A DNA stretch of 33,495 bases from Verrucomicrobiota bacterium (GTDB lineage Bacteria; Verrucomicrobiota; Verrucomicrobiia; Chthoniobacterales; UBA10450), in the NCBI GenBank assembly GCA_003218415.1, contig QHNK01000033.1:1-33495 (forward strand). Reading direction: 5' to 3'. Of the stretch, positions 1-6,806 are shown piece after piece; within the stretch, counting starts at the first letter, position 1, and every line of letters begins with the position of its first letter. The notes beneath the pieces were generated by a model, which was given only the letters and a program-made list of their open reading frames with translations, did not search any database and was not told where the DNA came from. Position numbers and translations under genes: made by a program.

Positions 1-1
1 G

Positions 2-130
2 GTTCGGCAAGCGCAGCGACTCGTCACTAACATTCATCGATTCATCGCACGGCACCATGCAACGCGCATCGAGCGGTTTTTCCAAGCAAAAATGATGAAG
101 TGCTGTCCGGCGCTGGATGTTGAACATTGA
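2..130 (+). CDS. possible 3' end of an upstream gene (partial)
   Basis: An open frame enters from the left edge and ends at TGA 128-130. Its translation is rich in Arg, His and Gln (RLVTNIHRFIARHH and similar). The last residues come from the short-period repeat at 115-152, so the gene may have been extended by that repeat. The other two forward frames also close early, so the assignment is weak and no family is recognised. Confidence 0.2.
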   Translation, partial: VRQAQRLVTNIHRFIARHHATRIERFFQAKMMKCCPALDVEH

Positions 131-152
131 GCGTTGGGCGTTGAACGTTGGT
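115..152. repeat. short-period GTTGAAC/GTTGGGC repeat, copy 1
   Basis: Degenerate tandem units of about seven to ten bases built on GTTGAAC, GAGCGTTG and GGGCGTTG. The same wording recurs at 11728-11765, 25946-25999 and 28386-28432. It lies directly upstream of the HAD hydrolase start at 158. Confidence 0.7.
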
Positions 153-157
153 GTCTC

Positions 158-823
158 ATGCTAAAAGCGATCTTTTTCGACGCAGTCGGCACGCTCTTTA
201 GGTTAACAAAGACTGTAGGCGATCATTACGCCTATGTCGGCCGTGAGGTCGGATTAGATATTAATCCCCAAAATCTCGAGCGCGCATTTCACACGGCTTG
301 GAAAAAGATGCCGCAACGCGCCGCCATCGATGGACCGCGTGAAAACGACGATAAAGGCTGGTGGCGTGAGCTTGTCGATCTCGTCCTCGAGCAAGTCGCG
401 CCCGCATTGAGCGAATTCGATCGGGACAATTTTTTCGAGATCGCTTACGAACATTTTGCCGAAGCCGGCGTTTGGGAGCTTTACCCGGAAGTTCCCGGCG
501 TGTTGGAGAAATTACAGGCGCGCTTTGAACTCGCCGTGATTTCAAATTTCGACGGACGTTTGCGCTTGATCCTCGGGCACCTGGGCATCTCGAAATTTTT
601 CCGTCACGTTTTCGTTTCCAGCGAGCTCGGCGCGGACAAACCTGACCCGGAAATTTATCGGCGCGCACTGAAGTTCGTCGATCTGAAGCCAAATGAGGTC
701 CTCCACGTCGGCGATGATCCGGAACGCGATTGGGAAGCGGCCAGCGCGGCTGGTTTATCGATCTTTCGTTTGGATCGACGAAAGAATTCGCTGCGCGATC
801 TGCTCGCGACGTTGAAATTGTAG
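158..823 (+). CDS. HAD superfamily hydrolase, subfamily IA (REG-2/HDHD3-like)
   Basis: Predicted cytosolic hydrolase of 221 residues; the substrate cannot be read from the sequence. HAD motifs appear in order. Motif I is FFDAVGTLF near the N-terminus, with the nucleophilic Asp but Val instead of the second Asp, a pattern seen in dehalogenase and REG-2-like members. Motif II is VISNFDGRL, motif III is the Lys of GADKPDPEIY, and motif IV is HVGDDPERDWEAA. The helical cap lies between motifs I and II. ATG 158 is preferred because translation from the earlier TTG at 134 would add residues encoded by the short-period repeat, and MLKAIFFD is the normal start of this fold. The TAG stop is part of the inverted-repeat element at 817-880. 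Phosphatase versus dehalogenase activity is not decided. Confidence 0.85.
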   Translation: MLKAIFFDAVGTLFRLTKTVGDHYAYVGREVGLDINPQNLERAFHTAWKKMPQRAAIDGPRENDDKGWWRELVDLVLEQVAPALSEFDRDNFFEIAYEHFAEAGVWELYPEVPGVLEKLQARFELAVISNFDGRLRLILGHLGISKFFRHVFVSSELGADKPDPEIYRRALKFVDLKPNEVLHVGDDPERDWEAASAAGLSIFRLDRRKNSLRDLLATLKL

Positions 824-880
824 GGCAAGCGCGCCGCTTGGCGAACGTTGCATTGGCGGGCGAAGCGCCTGCCCTACAAT
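817..880. repeat. inverted-repeat element with 11-bp perfect ends
   Basis: Starts ATTGTAGGGCA and ends TGCCCTACAAT, an 11-bp perfect terminal inverted repeat, with further complementary GC-rich words inside (AAGCGCGCCGCTT, GGCGGGCGAAGCGCC). The TAG in its left end is the stop codon of the HAD gene. It could fold as a long RNA hairpin and act as a terminator or 3'-end stabiliser (inference). Confidence 0.75.
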
Positions 881-923
881 CTTGCGAGGATGTTCGATCT
901 GGATTAGAAAACGTTTCCGGCGC

Positions 924-978
924 GGGTCGGTAGCTCAATCGGTAGAGCAGCCCCGAAAGCTTTCGGGGTTGGTTCTGG
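924..978 (+). pseudogene. tRNA-Lys-like 5' fragment with palindrome in place of the anticodon arm
   Basis: Positions 924-950 match the acceptor 5' strand, D arm and start of the anticodon stem of the intact tRNA-Lys at 1019. At 951-968 the anticodon arm is replaced by a perfect 18-base palindrome, CCCCGAAAGCTTTCGGGG. The similarity resumes with TTGGTTCTGG and then decays, so there is no T arm or acceptor 3' strand. It cannot form a working tRNA. Confidence 0.7.
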
Positions 979-1018
979 ATTGAAAAATCTCCTCGCGGCC
1001 TCAAAATGAAGGCTGCAT

Positions 1019-1091
1019 GGGTCGGTAGCTCAATCGGTAGAGCAGCGCCCTTTTAAGGCGTTGGTTCCGGGTTCGAGTCCCGGCCGACCCA
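1019..1091 (+). tRNA. tRNA-Lys (anticodon UUU)
   Basis: A full cloverleaf can be drawn: acceptor GGGTCGG pairs with CCGACCC, D stem GCTC/GAGC, anticodon stem GCGCC/GGCGT with loop CTTTTAA (anticodon TTT), T stem CCGGG/CCCGG with loop TTCGAGT, and discriminator A at 1091. CCA is not encoded. The gene is 73 nt with a short variable region. Broken relatives flank it at 924 and 1357, and the GIY-YIG gene starts 8 bases after it. Confidence 0.95.
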
Positions 1092-1099
1092 AATTTTCT

Positions 1100-1447
1100 A
1101 TGGCCTGGGTTTATATCCTCCGCGGTGTGCGCCGATATTACATCGGTGCCACCGAAAATCTAAGTCGCCGGATGGCTGAGCACAGGCGTGGAAGCAATCA
1201 CACCACACTCCGTTTCGGAGCAGAAGTCGTGCTCGTGGCAGCGAAACAACTACCTTCGATGGCCGAGGCGCGCGCACTTGAACGCCAACTCAAACGCAAG
1301 AAGAATCCTCAGCTAGCGATTTCTGCATTGAAGTCGACAGAGAACTCAAACCAACGAGAGCGGCCCCGAAGGCTTTCGGGGTTGGTTCCGGGTTCGAGTC
1401 CCGGCCGACCCATCATTCGCAGTTTGAGTGTCTCATCATCCACATGA
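1100..1447 (+). CDS. GIY-YIG domain nuclease, UPF0213/YhbQ-like
   Basis: Predicted small DNA endonuclease, 115 residues. The GIY-YIG signature is present: VYIL at residues 4-7, YYIGAT at 13-18, Arg in NLSRRMAEH, and His 28. A Glu-rich helix with a Lys-rich tail (EARALERQLKRKKN) follows, as in the single-domain family. ATG 1100 is chosen because any earlier start would lie in the tRNA. The last 20 or so residues are translated from the tRNA 3' fragment at 1357-1412 (VPGSSPGRP is the reading of a T arm and acceptor), so the native C-terminus has probably been replaced. The stop overlaps the serpin start (ATGA). Single-domain proteins of this type are, as I recall, often found beside tRNA genes. 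Confidence 0.85.
   Translation: MAWVYILRGVRRYYIGATENLSRRMAEHRRGSNHTTLRFGAEVVLVAAKQLPSMAEARALERQLKRKKNPQLAISALKSTENSNQRERPRRLSGLVPGSSPGRPIIRSLSVSSST
1357..1412 (+). pseudogene. tRNA-Lys-like 3' fragment with palindrome in place of the anticodon arm
   Basis: From GAGAGC onward this matches the 3' part of the tRNA-Lys at 1019, with an intact T arm and acceptor strand ending CCGACCCA at 1412. The anticodon arm is replaced at 1364-1381 by CCCCGAAGGCTTTCGGGG, one base different from the palindrome in the 5' fragment at 951-968. There is no acceptor 5' strand. The fragment lies inside the 3' end of the GIY-YIG frame. Confidence 0.75.
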
Positions 1448-2709
1448 AGCGACTTTTGATCTTGCACGTATTCGGCGCGTTAAGCGTCACCATGATGCAG
1501 GGAGCTACAAACTTCGATGTGGCGGCAAAGGCGACGAACGAGCTCGGGGTCGCTCTTCACCGTCAGCTCGCCACAGGCGACGAGAATCTTTGCATCTCTC
1601 CCTATTCAATAGAGAGCGCGCTGGCGATGACTTTCGCTGGCGCCGACGGCGAGACACGCACCGAGATGGCGCGTGTTCTGCATCTCACCAACGACGGCAC
1701 CGTGCCCGCCTCGTTCGCAGCGCTTCAGCATTCACTTGAAGAGATGAGCGCGAAGACAGCTGAACTGGTAAAACAATCAAAAAAATTCGGTGGCCCGAGT
1801 GAACCAATCACATTGAACATCGCCAACAGGCTCTTTGCGCAAAAAGGCTATGCGTTTCGCGACGCTTACCTGTCGCTGGTGAAACAAAATTTCGGCGGGG
1901 CGTTTGAGCCTCTCGATTTCATTGCCAATCCTGCAGGAGCTACACAGCGCATCAATAAATGGGTCGCAGACCAGACGCACGACCGAATTCGCGACCTGAT
2001 TCCCGGAGGGGCACTGGATAAAACAACGCGCCTCGTCCTGGCGAACGCGCTTTATCTGAAGGCGCCATGGGCGAGTGAGTTCTCCGAGAATGCGACGCAG
2101 CGAGAGCCGTTCTTCGTTCACGGCGGCGCGCCCCTGGATGTCCCGATGATGCAGAAAAGAAGTGATCACTTCGGTTATGCAAGGCGCGAAGGATTCACGG
2201 TCGTGAGCCTTCCCTACGCAGGCAACGACTTGCAGTTTCTCGTTCTTCTTCCCGACGACGTAAACGGTCTGCACCCGCTTGAGTCAAAACTAACCGGCGA
2301 ACTGCTGGCTCAATGCGCAAAACTCCAAACGCGCGACATCGATCTTCATCTGCCAAAATTCAAGCTCGAGCCGCCCACGATGGCTTTGGCCGAAAAGTTT
2401 GAAGCGCTCGGGATGAGGACCGCGTTCGATAAGCCGCAGGGAAGCGCGAATTTCGACAAGATCGCGCCACGAAAACCGAACGATTATCTCTACATCTCCC
2501 AGATCTTTCACAAAACATTCATCGCGGTGGACGAAAAAGGAACTGAAGCAGCGGCCGCAACCGCCGTGGCGATGCTGGCAGGCGCGGCTCTTAGGTCACC
2601 TCCGCCGCCGCCGATCGAAGTGAAAGTCGATCGCCCATTTGTCTACGCAATTCAGCACATGCCGAGTGGCGTGTGCCTTTTCCTCGGTCGCGTGAGCGAC
2701 CCGCGCTGA
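1444..2709 (+). CDS. serpin family protein, secreted
   Basis: Predicted serine or cysteine protease inhibitor, 421 residues, with a hydrophobic signal-like N-terminus (residues 1-21). Serpin landmarks are clear: ENLCISPYSIESALAMTFAGA, TLNIANRLFAQKGY, RINKWVADQTHDRI, LVLANALYLKAPW, and the C-terminal VDRPFVYAIQ...CLFLGRV. The reactive-centre hinge at about residues 364-373 reads EKGTEAAAATA, fitting the inhibitory consensus of small residues at P12-P9. Counting from Glu as P17 puts P1 near the AMLAGAA stretch, suggesting preference for small or hydrophobic residues (elastase- or chymotrypsin-like target, inference). The loop is followed by an unusual run of five prolines. The start overlaps the stop of the GIY-YIG gene; the next gene follows after 2 bases. 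Confidence 0.93.
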   Translation: MKRLLILHVFGALSVTMMQGATNFDVAAKATNELGVALHRQLATGDENLCISPYSIESALAMTFAGADGETRTEMARVLHLTNDGTVPASFAALQHSLEEMSAKTAELVKQSKKFGGPSEPITLNIANRLFAQKGYAFRDAYLSLVKQNFGGAFEPLDFIANPAGATQRINKWVADQTHDRIRDLIPGGALDKTTRLVLANALYLKAPWASEFSENATQREPFFVHGGAPLDVPMMQKRSDHFGYARREGFTVVSLPYAGNDLQFLVLLPDDVNGLHPLESKLTGELLAQCAKLQTRDIDLHLPKFKLEPPTMALAEKFEALGMRTAFDKPQGSANFDKIAPRKPNDYLYISQIFHKTFIAVDEKGTEAAAATAVAMLAGAALRSPPPPPIEVKVDRPFVYAIQHMPSGVCLFLGRVSDPR

Positions 2710-2711
2710 CT

Positions 2712-3221
2712 ATGGACATCAGCACGCTCGCAAATTCGATCAATGCAATTGCCGTCACGGCAGGTGTGATCTTTGCCGCGGCGCAAATCAGTTACTATCG
2801 TCGGCGGCGGCGGCGCGATGCGATGCTCGAGCTCGTCCGTTCGTTTCAGAGCCCAACGTTTTCAAAAGCACTGCGTCGCGTCATGGAATTGCCGGATGAG
2901 GCAAGCGCGTACGAGATCCGAAAAATTCTAGGACCAGAAGGTGAAGATCTGCTCGTTCATCTTACTGCCACATGGGAGACGATTGGGATCTTGCTTTTTC
3001 ACCGAGAATTCAGCATCGACGTGGTCGATGATTTCTTTAGCGGCCCGATCCTGATTTCATGGCGTAAACTGCTGCCTTACACCACCGATCTCCGGCAGCG
3101 TTATCAACGCGAGACGTGGTCGGAGTGGTTCCAATGGCTGGCAGAACGCATGATGGAGCGCGAGAGCAAATCGCCGCCAATACCGTCGTACGTTGCACAT
3201 CGCGAATGGAAAAAAATGTAG
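2712..3221 (+). CDS. DUF4760-like membrane-anchored protein
   Basis: Uncharacterised, 169 residues. One N-terminal membrane helix (about residues 5-25) is followed by an Arg-rich stop-transfer (YYRRRRRRD) and a cytosolic helical domain (AMLELVRSFQSP...RKILGPEGEDLLVHL...TWETIGILLF). This layout fits the DUF4760 family, assigned by general resemblance. ATG 2712 lies 2 bases after the serpin stop, so co-transcription is likely; an earlier in-frame start would overlap the serpin by 37 bases. The TAG stop falls in the left end of the repeat at 3217-3275. No function is known. Confidence 0.6.
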   Translation: MDISTLANSINAIAVTAGVIFAAAQISYYRRRRRRDAMLELVRSFQSPTFSKALRRVMELPDEASAYEIRKILGPEGEDLLVHLTATWETIGILLFHREFSIDVVDDFFSGPILISWRKLLPYTTDLRQRYQRETWSEWFQWLAERMMERESKSPPIPSYVAHREWKKM

Positions 3222-3275
3222 CCGCGCTCTATGAGCGCCGAAGAAAGATTCGGCGGCCACAGACCGCCGCTACAG
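3217..3275. repeat. TGTAGCC...CTACAG palindromic element, copy 1
   Basis: Begins TGTAGCCGCGC and ends GCCGCTACAG, with complementary interior words (CGGCGG, CCGCCG). It fills the gap between two convergent genes. The TAG of its left end is the stop of the DUF4760-like gene, and the TAG of its right end read on the minus strand is the stop of the DUF488 gene. It may act as a bidirectional terminator (inference). Confidence 0.75.
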
Positions 3276-3806
3276 CAGCGACTCGCGTTCATAGCTCAAT
3301 CTGCCGTTCACAATGCGAGCCGCCGAGGTGAATGGGTGCGGCTCGGTTTTGTTGGCGTCTAGGATATGCATGACTGCGATGCCGCGCGATTTCAAATAAT
3401 CGGAAATGAGTGAACGATGGCAGCGCCACCAGACTGCTTCTGCGCACATGATCGCAGTTGACCCGGCTTCACCATTAAGATCGAGAAGGCGCTCAACGCC
3501 TTTCCGGAATTCCTCGGTCTCCATGTGATCGGCGTAACCGCGAAACGACGCGCTGCGCCATGCGCTGTTACGCGAGTCAGGTTTCGGTTTTCGTCTTCCG
3601 CCAAGCTCGGGGAAATGTTCGTAGCATATTCCGCGGGCGTTCAGCGATTCCGCTAGGGCTTCCCTGTTGAACTGCGGATAACGCTTCGACCCGGGCCACG
3701 ATCGCACGTCGGCTAACAACTTGATTCCGTTCTCTTCCAGTAACGAAATAAAGACGTCGATCTCGCGCGTTGAATGCCCAATCGTCCAGATTCGCACCGA
3801 TATCAA
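3270..3806 (-). CDS. DUF488 family protein
   Basis: Uncharacterised cytosolic protein, 178 residues. Family features are clear: IWTIGHSTRE at the N-terminus, LADVRSWPGSKRYPQFN, the EHFPELGGRRKP segment, and a late MCAEAVWWRCHRSLI motif with paired Cys/His. The likely start is TTG 3806, which overlaps the hflC stop (TTGA), implying translational coupling; GTG at 3797 is an alternative. The stop codon is formed by the repeat at 3217-3275. The placement after hflK-hflC suggests co-expression but does not show function. Confidence 0.85.
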   Translation of the reverse strand: MISVRIWTIGHSTREIDVFISLLEENGIKLLADVRSWPGSKRYPQFNREALAESLNARGICYEHFPELGGRRKPKPDSRNSAWRSASFRGYADHMETEEFRKGVERLLDLNGEAGSTAIMCAEAVWWRCHRSLISDYLKSRGIAVMHILDANKTEPHPFTSAARIVNGRLSYERESLL

Positions 3807-4840
3807 CGCGCCGGTTTTGGTGGAGCAACGGCTTCGGCCATGGACTTCAACATTCGGCCCAGATCGCTGTTGGTCGAAATGACTGCGGTTGTATCTTTTT
3901 CAAACGCCGCGCGCATTACGTCGAGGCTGCGAAGAAATGAATAAAACTCTTGCGCATCAGGAGGATTGAATGCTGCGGCATAGATGGAAGCCGCCTCCGC
4001 GTCGGCCTTCCCTTCAGTCTCCAACGCATTCCTGGTTGCGGTGGAACTGATTGAGGCCACGTCACTTTCCTTTTGGCCGTTGATATTTGCGGCCTCACCG
4101 CGGCCCTCGGATCGAAAGCGTGCAGCGATCTGATGTCGCTCGCTCGACATGCGTTCAATGATTTTCTCCGCGACGGCGGGATTGTATTTGCTGCGCTTGA
4201 AACGTTCGTCGAGGAGTTCAATCCCGAAATCGGAAATCTTTTGGCGGGTGCGTTCGGTGATTTGTTTTTCGATCTCACCGCGACCGAGTTGGATTTCCGG
4301 AATCGTGCTGGGTAACAGGGTGCCGCTTTTTTCCAGCTCCTCGTCACGCTGCGGTTTTCGGCCTTTGGTAACGCGGATAATCTCTACCAGATCGTGCGCA
4401 GCGACAGCGGTCCGCGTTTCGCTCCCCAAGATGTCATCCAGACGTGAGAGCGCACTGCGCTCGTCATTGAGCCGATTGTAGTAGAGGAACGGATCGCTGA
4501 TACGCCACCGGGCGAAACAATCGACAATAATGTAGAGCTTGTCTTTGGTCGGACATTCGGTCGGCGGGCCGTCCCAGGCGAGGATGCGCTTGTCGAAGCG
4601 GTGCACTTGATCGATGACCGGCAGCTTGATCTTCAATCCGGGGTTTGTGACCGTGCGAACGATTTTACCGAAACGCGTGATGATCACAGTTTCGTATTGA
4701 TGGACAACGAAGAGTAGCGTTCCCCACTTAAGCGCGGTCAAAATAAAAAGAATTCCCAGGGTCGACATCAACCGGCTCTGCAAAAAGCGCACAATAGCCG
4801 AGACGGCCGCCGGGCGAGGAGTGACATCGATCACGTTCAT
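3803..4840 (-). CDS. hflC: HflC, SPFH/band-7 membrane protein
   Basis: Partner of HflK in the membrane complex that surrounds and modulates the FtsH protease. It has 345 residues with one N-terminal membrane helix (about 27-47), then the band-7 domain: YETVIITRFGKIVRT, NPGLKIKLPVIDQVHRFDKRI, IIVDCFARWRISDP. A coiled-coil region rich in Glu, Lys and Arg follows, with a C-terminal AQEFYSFLRSLDVMRAAF motif typical of HflC. The Pro/Ala tail is short. The start overlaps the hflK stop by 4 bases (ATGA). No ftsH is in the window. Confidence 0.9.
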   Translation of the reverse strand: MNVIDVTPRPAAVSAIVRFLQSRLMSTLGILFILTALKWGTLLFVVHQYETVIITRFGKIVRTVTNPGLKIKLPVIDQVHRFDKRILAWDGPPTECPTKDKLYIIVDCFARWRISDPFLYYNRLNDERSALSRLDDILGSETRTAVAAHDLVEIIRVTKGRKPQRDEELEKSGTLLPSTIPEIQLGRGEIEKQITERTRQKISDFGIELLDERFKRSKYNPAVAEKIIERMSSERHQIAARFRSEGRGEAANINGQKESDVASISSTATRNALETEGKADAEAASIYAAAFNPPDAQEFYSFLRSLDVMRAAFEKDTTAVISTNSDLGRMLKSMAEAVAPPKPAR

Positions 4841-5820
4841 GGGGATGCCTTGGTTTGTTCGGCCGGCAGTAGCGGCAACGTCTGAAGAATGTTCTTCAAG
4901 CTGTCATCGACGATGATTTTCTTTTGCAAATTGGGCAGAATCGCTTGCATCGCCTCGAGATAAAGACGGCGCCGCGTTATCTCAGGTGCTTTCCGGTACT
5001 CGGCCAGCAACAACGAAAATTTTTGCGCTTCGCCCTTTGCCTCATTCACCCGGCGGAAAGCGTATGCTTCGGCCTGTTTCTCGCGCTCCTTCGCCTGGCC
5101 GCGCGCGTTCGGCACGGCATCGTTGTAGACCGCCCACGCTTGATTAATCGCAGTCTGCTTTTCCTGTTGCGCCTGGTTGACCTCGTTAAAGGCAGCCTGC
5201 ACGGCTGGCGGTGGACGCACCGTCGCGAGTTGCACTTGCTGGATCTGAATTCCCAGGCCGTACTGCGAACAAAGGTCGGCCAGACGTTTCAAAGTCGATG
5301 ATTCAATGTCGTGTCGCCCAATCGTGAGCACTTCGTCCACTGTGCGGTCGCCGATCACCTCGCGCATCACGCTCTCGGAAAGATCCCGCAACGTTTTCTC
5401 CGGTTCACGTGCCCCGAACAGGTACGTTTTCGGATCAGTAATTCGATACTGCACGACCCAAGGCACCAAGGCGGTGTTGAGATCGCCCGTGATCATGGTC
5501 TCGGTTTCCTGTGGTTCCACGTCGCCTTGGTAAATATTAGTCGCGTTGGGCGAGGTAAAACCGAACTCGAGTTTCAACAAACGCTGCGTCGGCACGATGT
5601 GAATCTCGTCGATATAGGGAATCGCATAGGCGAGTCCGGGGTTAACAATATCGTGATAAGCGCCAAAGCGTGTCTTTACCCCAACGGAATTTGCCGGGAT
5701 GGAGGCGAAGCCGAACAATAGCGTCGCGAACGTGAAGACAAGCCCGAGACAGGCAATCAAGCCGAGAATCAGTCGGACTGGTTTAATCGGAAGACTTTCG
5801 GCAACCATCGGCCTTGCCAT
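4837..5820 (-). CDS. hflK: HflK, SPFH/band-7 membrane protein
   Basis: First gene of the hflK-hflC pair, 327 residues. An N-terminal membrane helix (about 17-40) precedes a band-7 domain: SVGVKTRFGAYHDIVNPGLAYAIPYIDE, VVQYRITDPKTYLFG, RDLSESVMREVIGDRTVDEVL. It continues with the Ala/Gln/Glu-rich helical stretch NEVNQAQQEKQTAINQA and the LYLEAMQAILPNLQKKIIVDD segment seen in HflK. It lacks the Gly-rich N-terminal extension of the E. coli protein, as many non-proteobacterial HflKs do. ATG 5820 is used; ATG 5808 is possible. The 187-bp upstream gap separates it from the divergent peroxiredoxin gene. Confidence 0.88.
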   Translation of the reverse strand: MARPMVAESLPIKPVRLILGLIACLGLVFTFATLLFGFASIPANSVGVKTRFGAYHDIVNPGLAYAIPYIDEIHIVPTQRLLKLEFGFTSPNATNIYQGDVEPQETETMITGDLNTALVPWVVQYRITDPKTYLFGAREPEKTLRDLSESVMREVIGDRTVDEVLTIGRHDIESSTLKRLADLCSQYGLGIQIQQVQLATVRPPPAVQAAFNEVNQAQQEKQTAINQAWAVYNDAVPNARGQAKEREKQAEAYAFRRVNEAKGEAQKFSLLLAEYRKAPEITRRRLYLEAMQAILPNLQKKIIVDDSLKNILQTLPLLPAEQTKASP

Positions 5821-5905
5821 AGACGGCCTTTATTGACTCAAACCTGCTGCCGAACGCAAGCTTTCAATTCGCGCACGCAACCAAGGAATGGTGGTTTCCT
5901 TTTGG

Positions 5906-5932
5906 CTCGCCGTAGCCTTGGCGGAGGCGGAA
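5906..5932. repeat. TCGCCGTAGCCTTGGCGGAGGCGG element, copy 1
   Basis: A roughly 25-base partly palindromic word (CTCGCCGTAGCC then GGCGGAGGCGG). Near-identical copies are at 26001-26027 and, inside lysA, at 30918-30943. It lies in the gap between hflK and the peroxiredoxin gene. Confidence 0.6.
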
Positions 5933-6013
5933 GCCGTCAGGTTTTGATTGGACGGTGCCGAAACGGTCATTCCTTGACTAGCTGCCCTTGCACTCGAAAA
6001 CTGGAAGATGACT

Positions 6014-6541
6014 ATGAAAAACATGATCTTGTCAGCACTTGTCAGTCTTGGCACGTTCGCGTTGATGGCAGCAACGCAAATACAACCCGAAGTCGGCAGA
6101 CCGGCGCCGGATTTCAGTTTAACGACCAGCGACGGGTCGCAGGTGAGTTTGAAAGATTATCGCGGTAAATGGGTGGTGCTCTATTTTTATCCGAAAGATT
6201 TTACCAGCGGCTGCACCATGGAAGCGCATAATTTCCAGCGCGACCTCGTCAAGTATCAGGAAACGGGTGCGGTAATTCTTGGCGTAAGTGTGGACACCGC
6301 TCAGTCGCACAAGGATTTCTGCGCGAAGGAAGGACTCAATTTCAAATTGCTGGCCGATCCGGATGCGAAAGTCTCGACCGAATACGGGTCGATCATGGAT
6401 TACAAAGGTAGCAAACTCGCCGCGCGCAACACGTTCATCATTAATCCCAAAGGCGAAATCGCCAAGGTGTACACGGGCGTGAAACCGGCCGAGCACAGCG
6501 AGCAAGTCTTGAAAGACTTGGCTGAACTGAAGAAAAGCTGA
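6014..6541 (+). CDS. peroxiredoxin, AhpC/TSA family (Bcp/PrxQ-like), exported
   Basis: Predicted thiol peroxidase reducing hydroperoxides, about 175 residues. An N-terminal hydrophobic signal (MILSALVSLGTFALMAA) points to export. The thioredoxin fold then starts at VGRPAPDFSLTTSDG, with the peroxidatic Cys in the FTSGCTMEA motif (residue 67 from this start). The resolving Cys five residues later in classical PrxQ is replaced by His. A second Cys is present in HKDFCAKEGL. So it is either a 1-Cys enzyme or uses that more distant Cys. ATG 6014 is preferred because GGAAG at 6003-6007 is correctly spaced for it; ATG 6008 abuts that site. The 3' end leads into the broken DUF4160 gene. Confidence 0.88.
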   Translation: MKNMILSALVSLGTFALMAATQIQPEVGRPAPDFSLTTSDGSQVSLKDYRGKWVVLYFYPKDFTSGCTMEAHNFQRDLVKYQETGAVILGVSVDTAQSHKDFCAKEGLNFKLLADPDAKVSTEYGSIMDYKGSKLAARNTFIINPKGEIAKVYTGVKPAEHSEQVLKDLAELKKS

Positions 6542-6561
6542 AGTCGTCCGACGACGAGCCG

Positions 6562-6806
6562 ATGCCGAAATATTTGAAAAGGACGGCTACAGATTTTTCT
6601 TCTACACGAACGAACATCCTCCCATTCACGCGCATGTTCGCTACGGCGGTGGCGAAGCTGTCTTTGACGTTGAAGAGTGCGTTGAGCTTCGGGAGTCATA
6701 CGGCTTGAAAGTTCAGGAGTTGGCCAAAGCGCAGAGGCTTGCAGAGGAACATCGCCAGCTTATTGTCGATAAATGGCATGAGAACATTGCTCGACACCGC
6801 CCGTAG
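6562..6806 (+). pseudogene. DUF4160 protein with a frameshift just after its start
   Basis: The frame ending at TAG 6804-6806 reads IFEKDGYRFFFYTNEHPPIHAHVRYGG and onward through VDKWHENIARHRP, a full-length DUF4160 protein. The only sensible start, ATG 6562 (ATGCCG, matching the usual Met-Pro opening), is one base out of phase with this frame, and no ATG, GTG or TTG precedes the domain in the correct phase. One missing base near 6568-6570 explains this. It may be a real mutation or a sequencing or assembly error. The 3' end overlaps the DUF2442 gene by 29 bases. DUF4160 and DUF2442 genes are often neighbours and have been suspected of forming a toxin-antitoxin-like pair. Confidence 0.75.

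Noticed and set aside
924-978. A second functional tRNA-Lys
   Set aside because: It has no anticodon loop, T arm or acceptor 3' strand; the anticodon arm is a palindrome.
261-1004. A 247-residue open frame on the minus strand across the HAD gene and the tRNA-like piece
   Set aside because: It is antisense to a well-supported HAD gene and its translation is low-complexity, Arg-rich and family-less, as expected of a shadow frame in GC-rich DNA.
5830-6054. A 74-codon open frame on the minus strand between hflK and the peroxiredoxin gene
   Set aside because: Its N-terminal part is antisense to the peroxiredoxin start and the rest contains the TCGCCGTAGCC repeat (read as SASAKATASQ); no ribosome site or family match.
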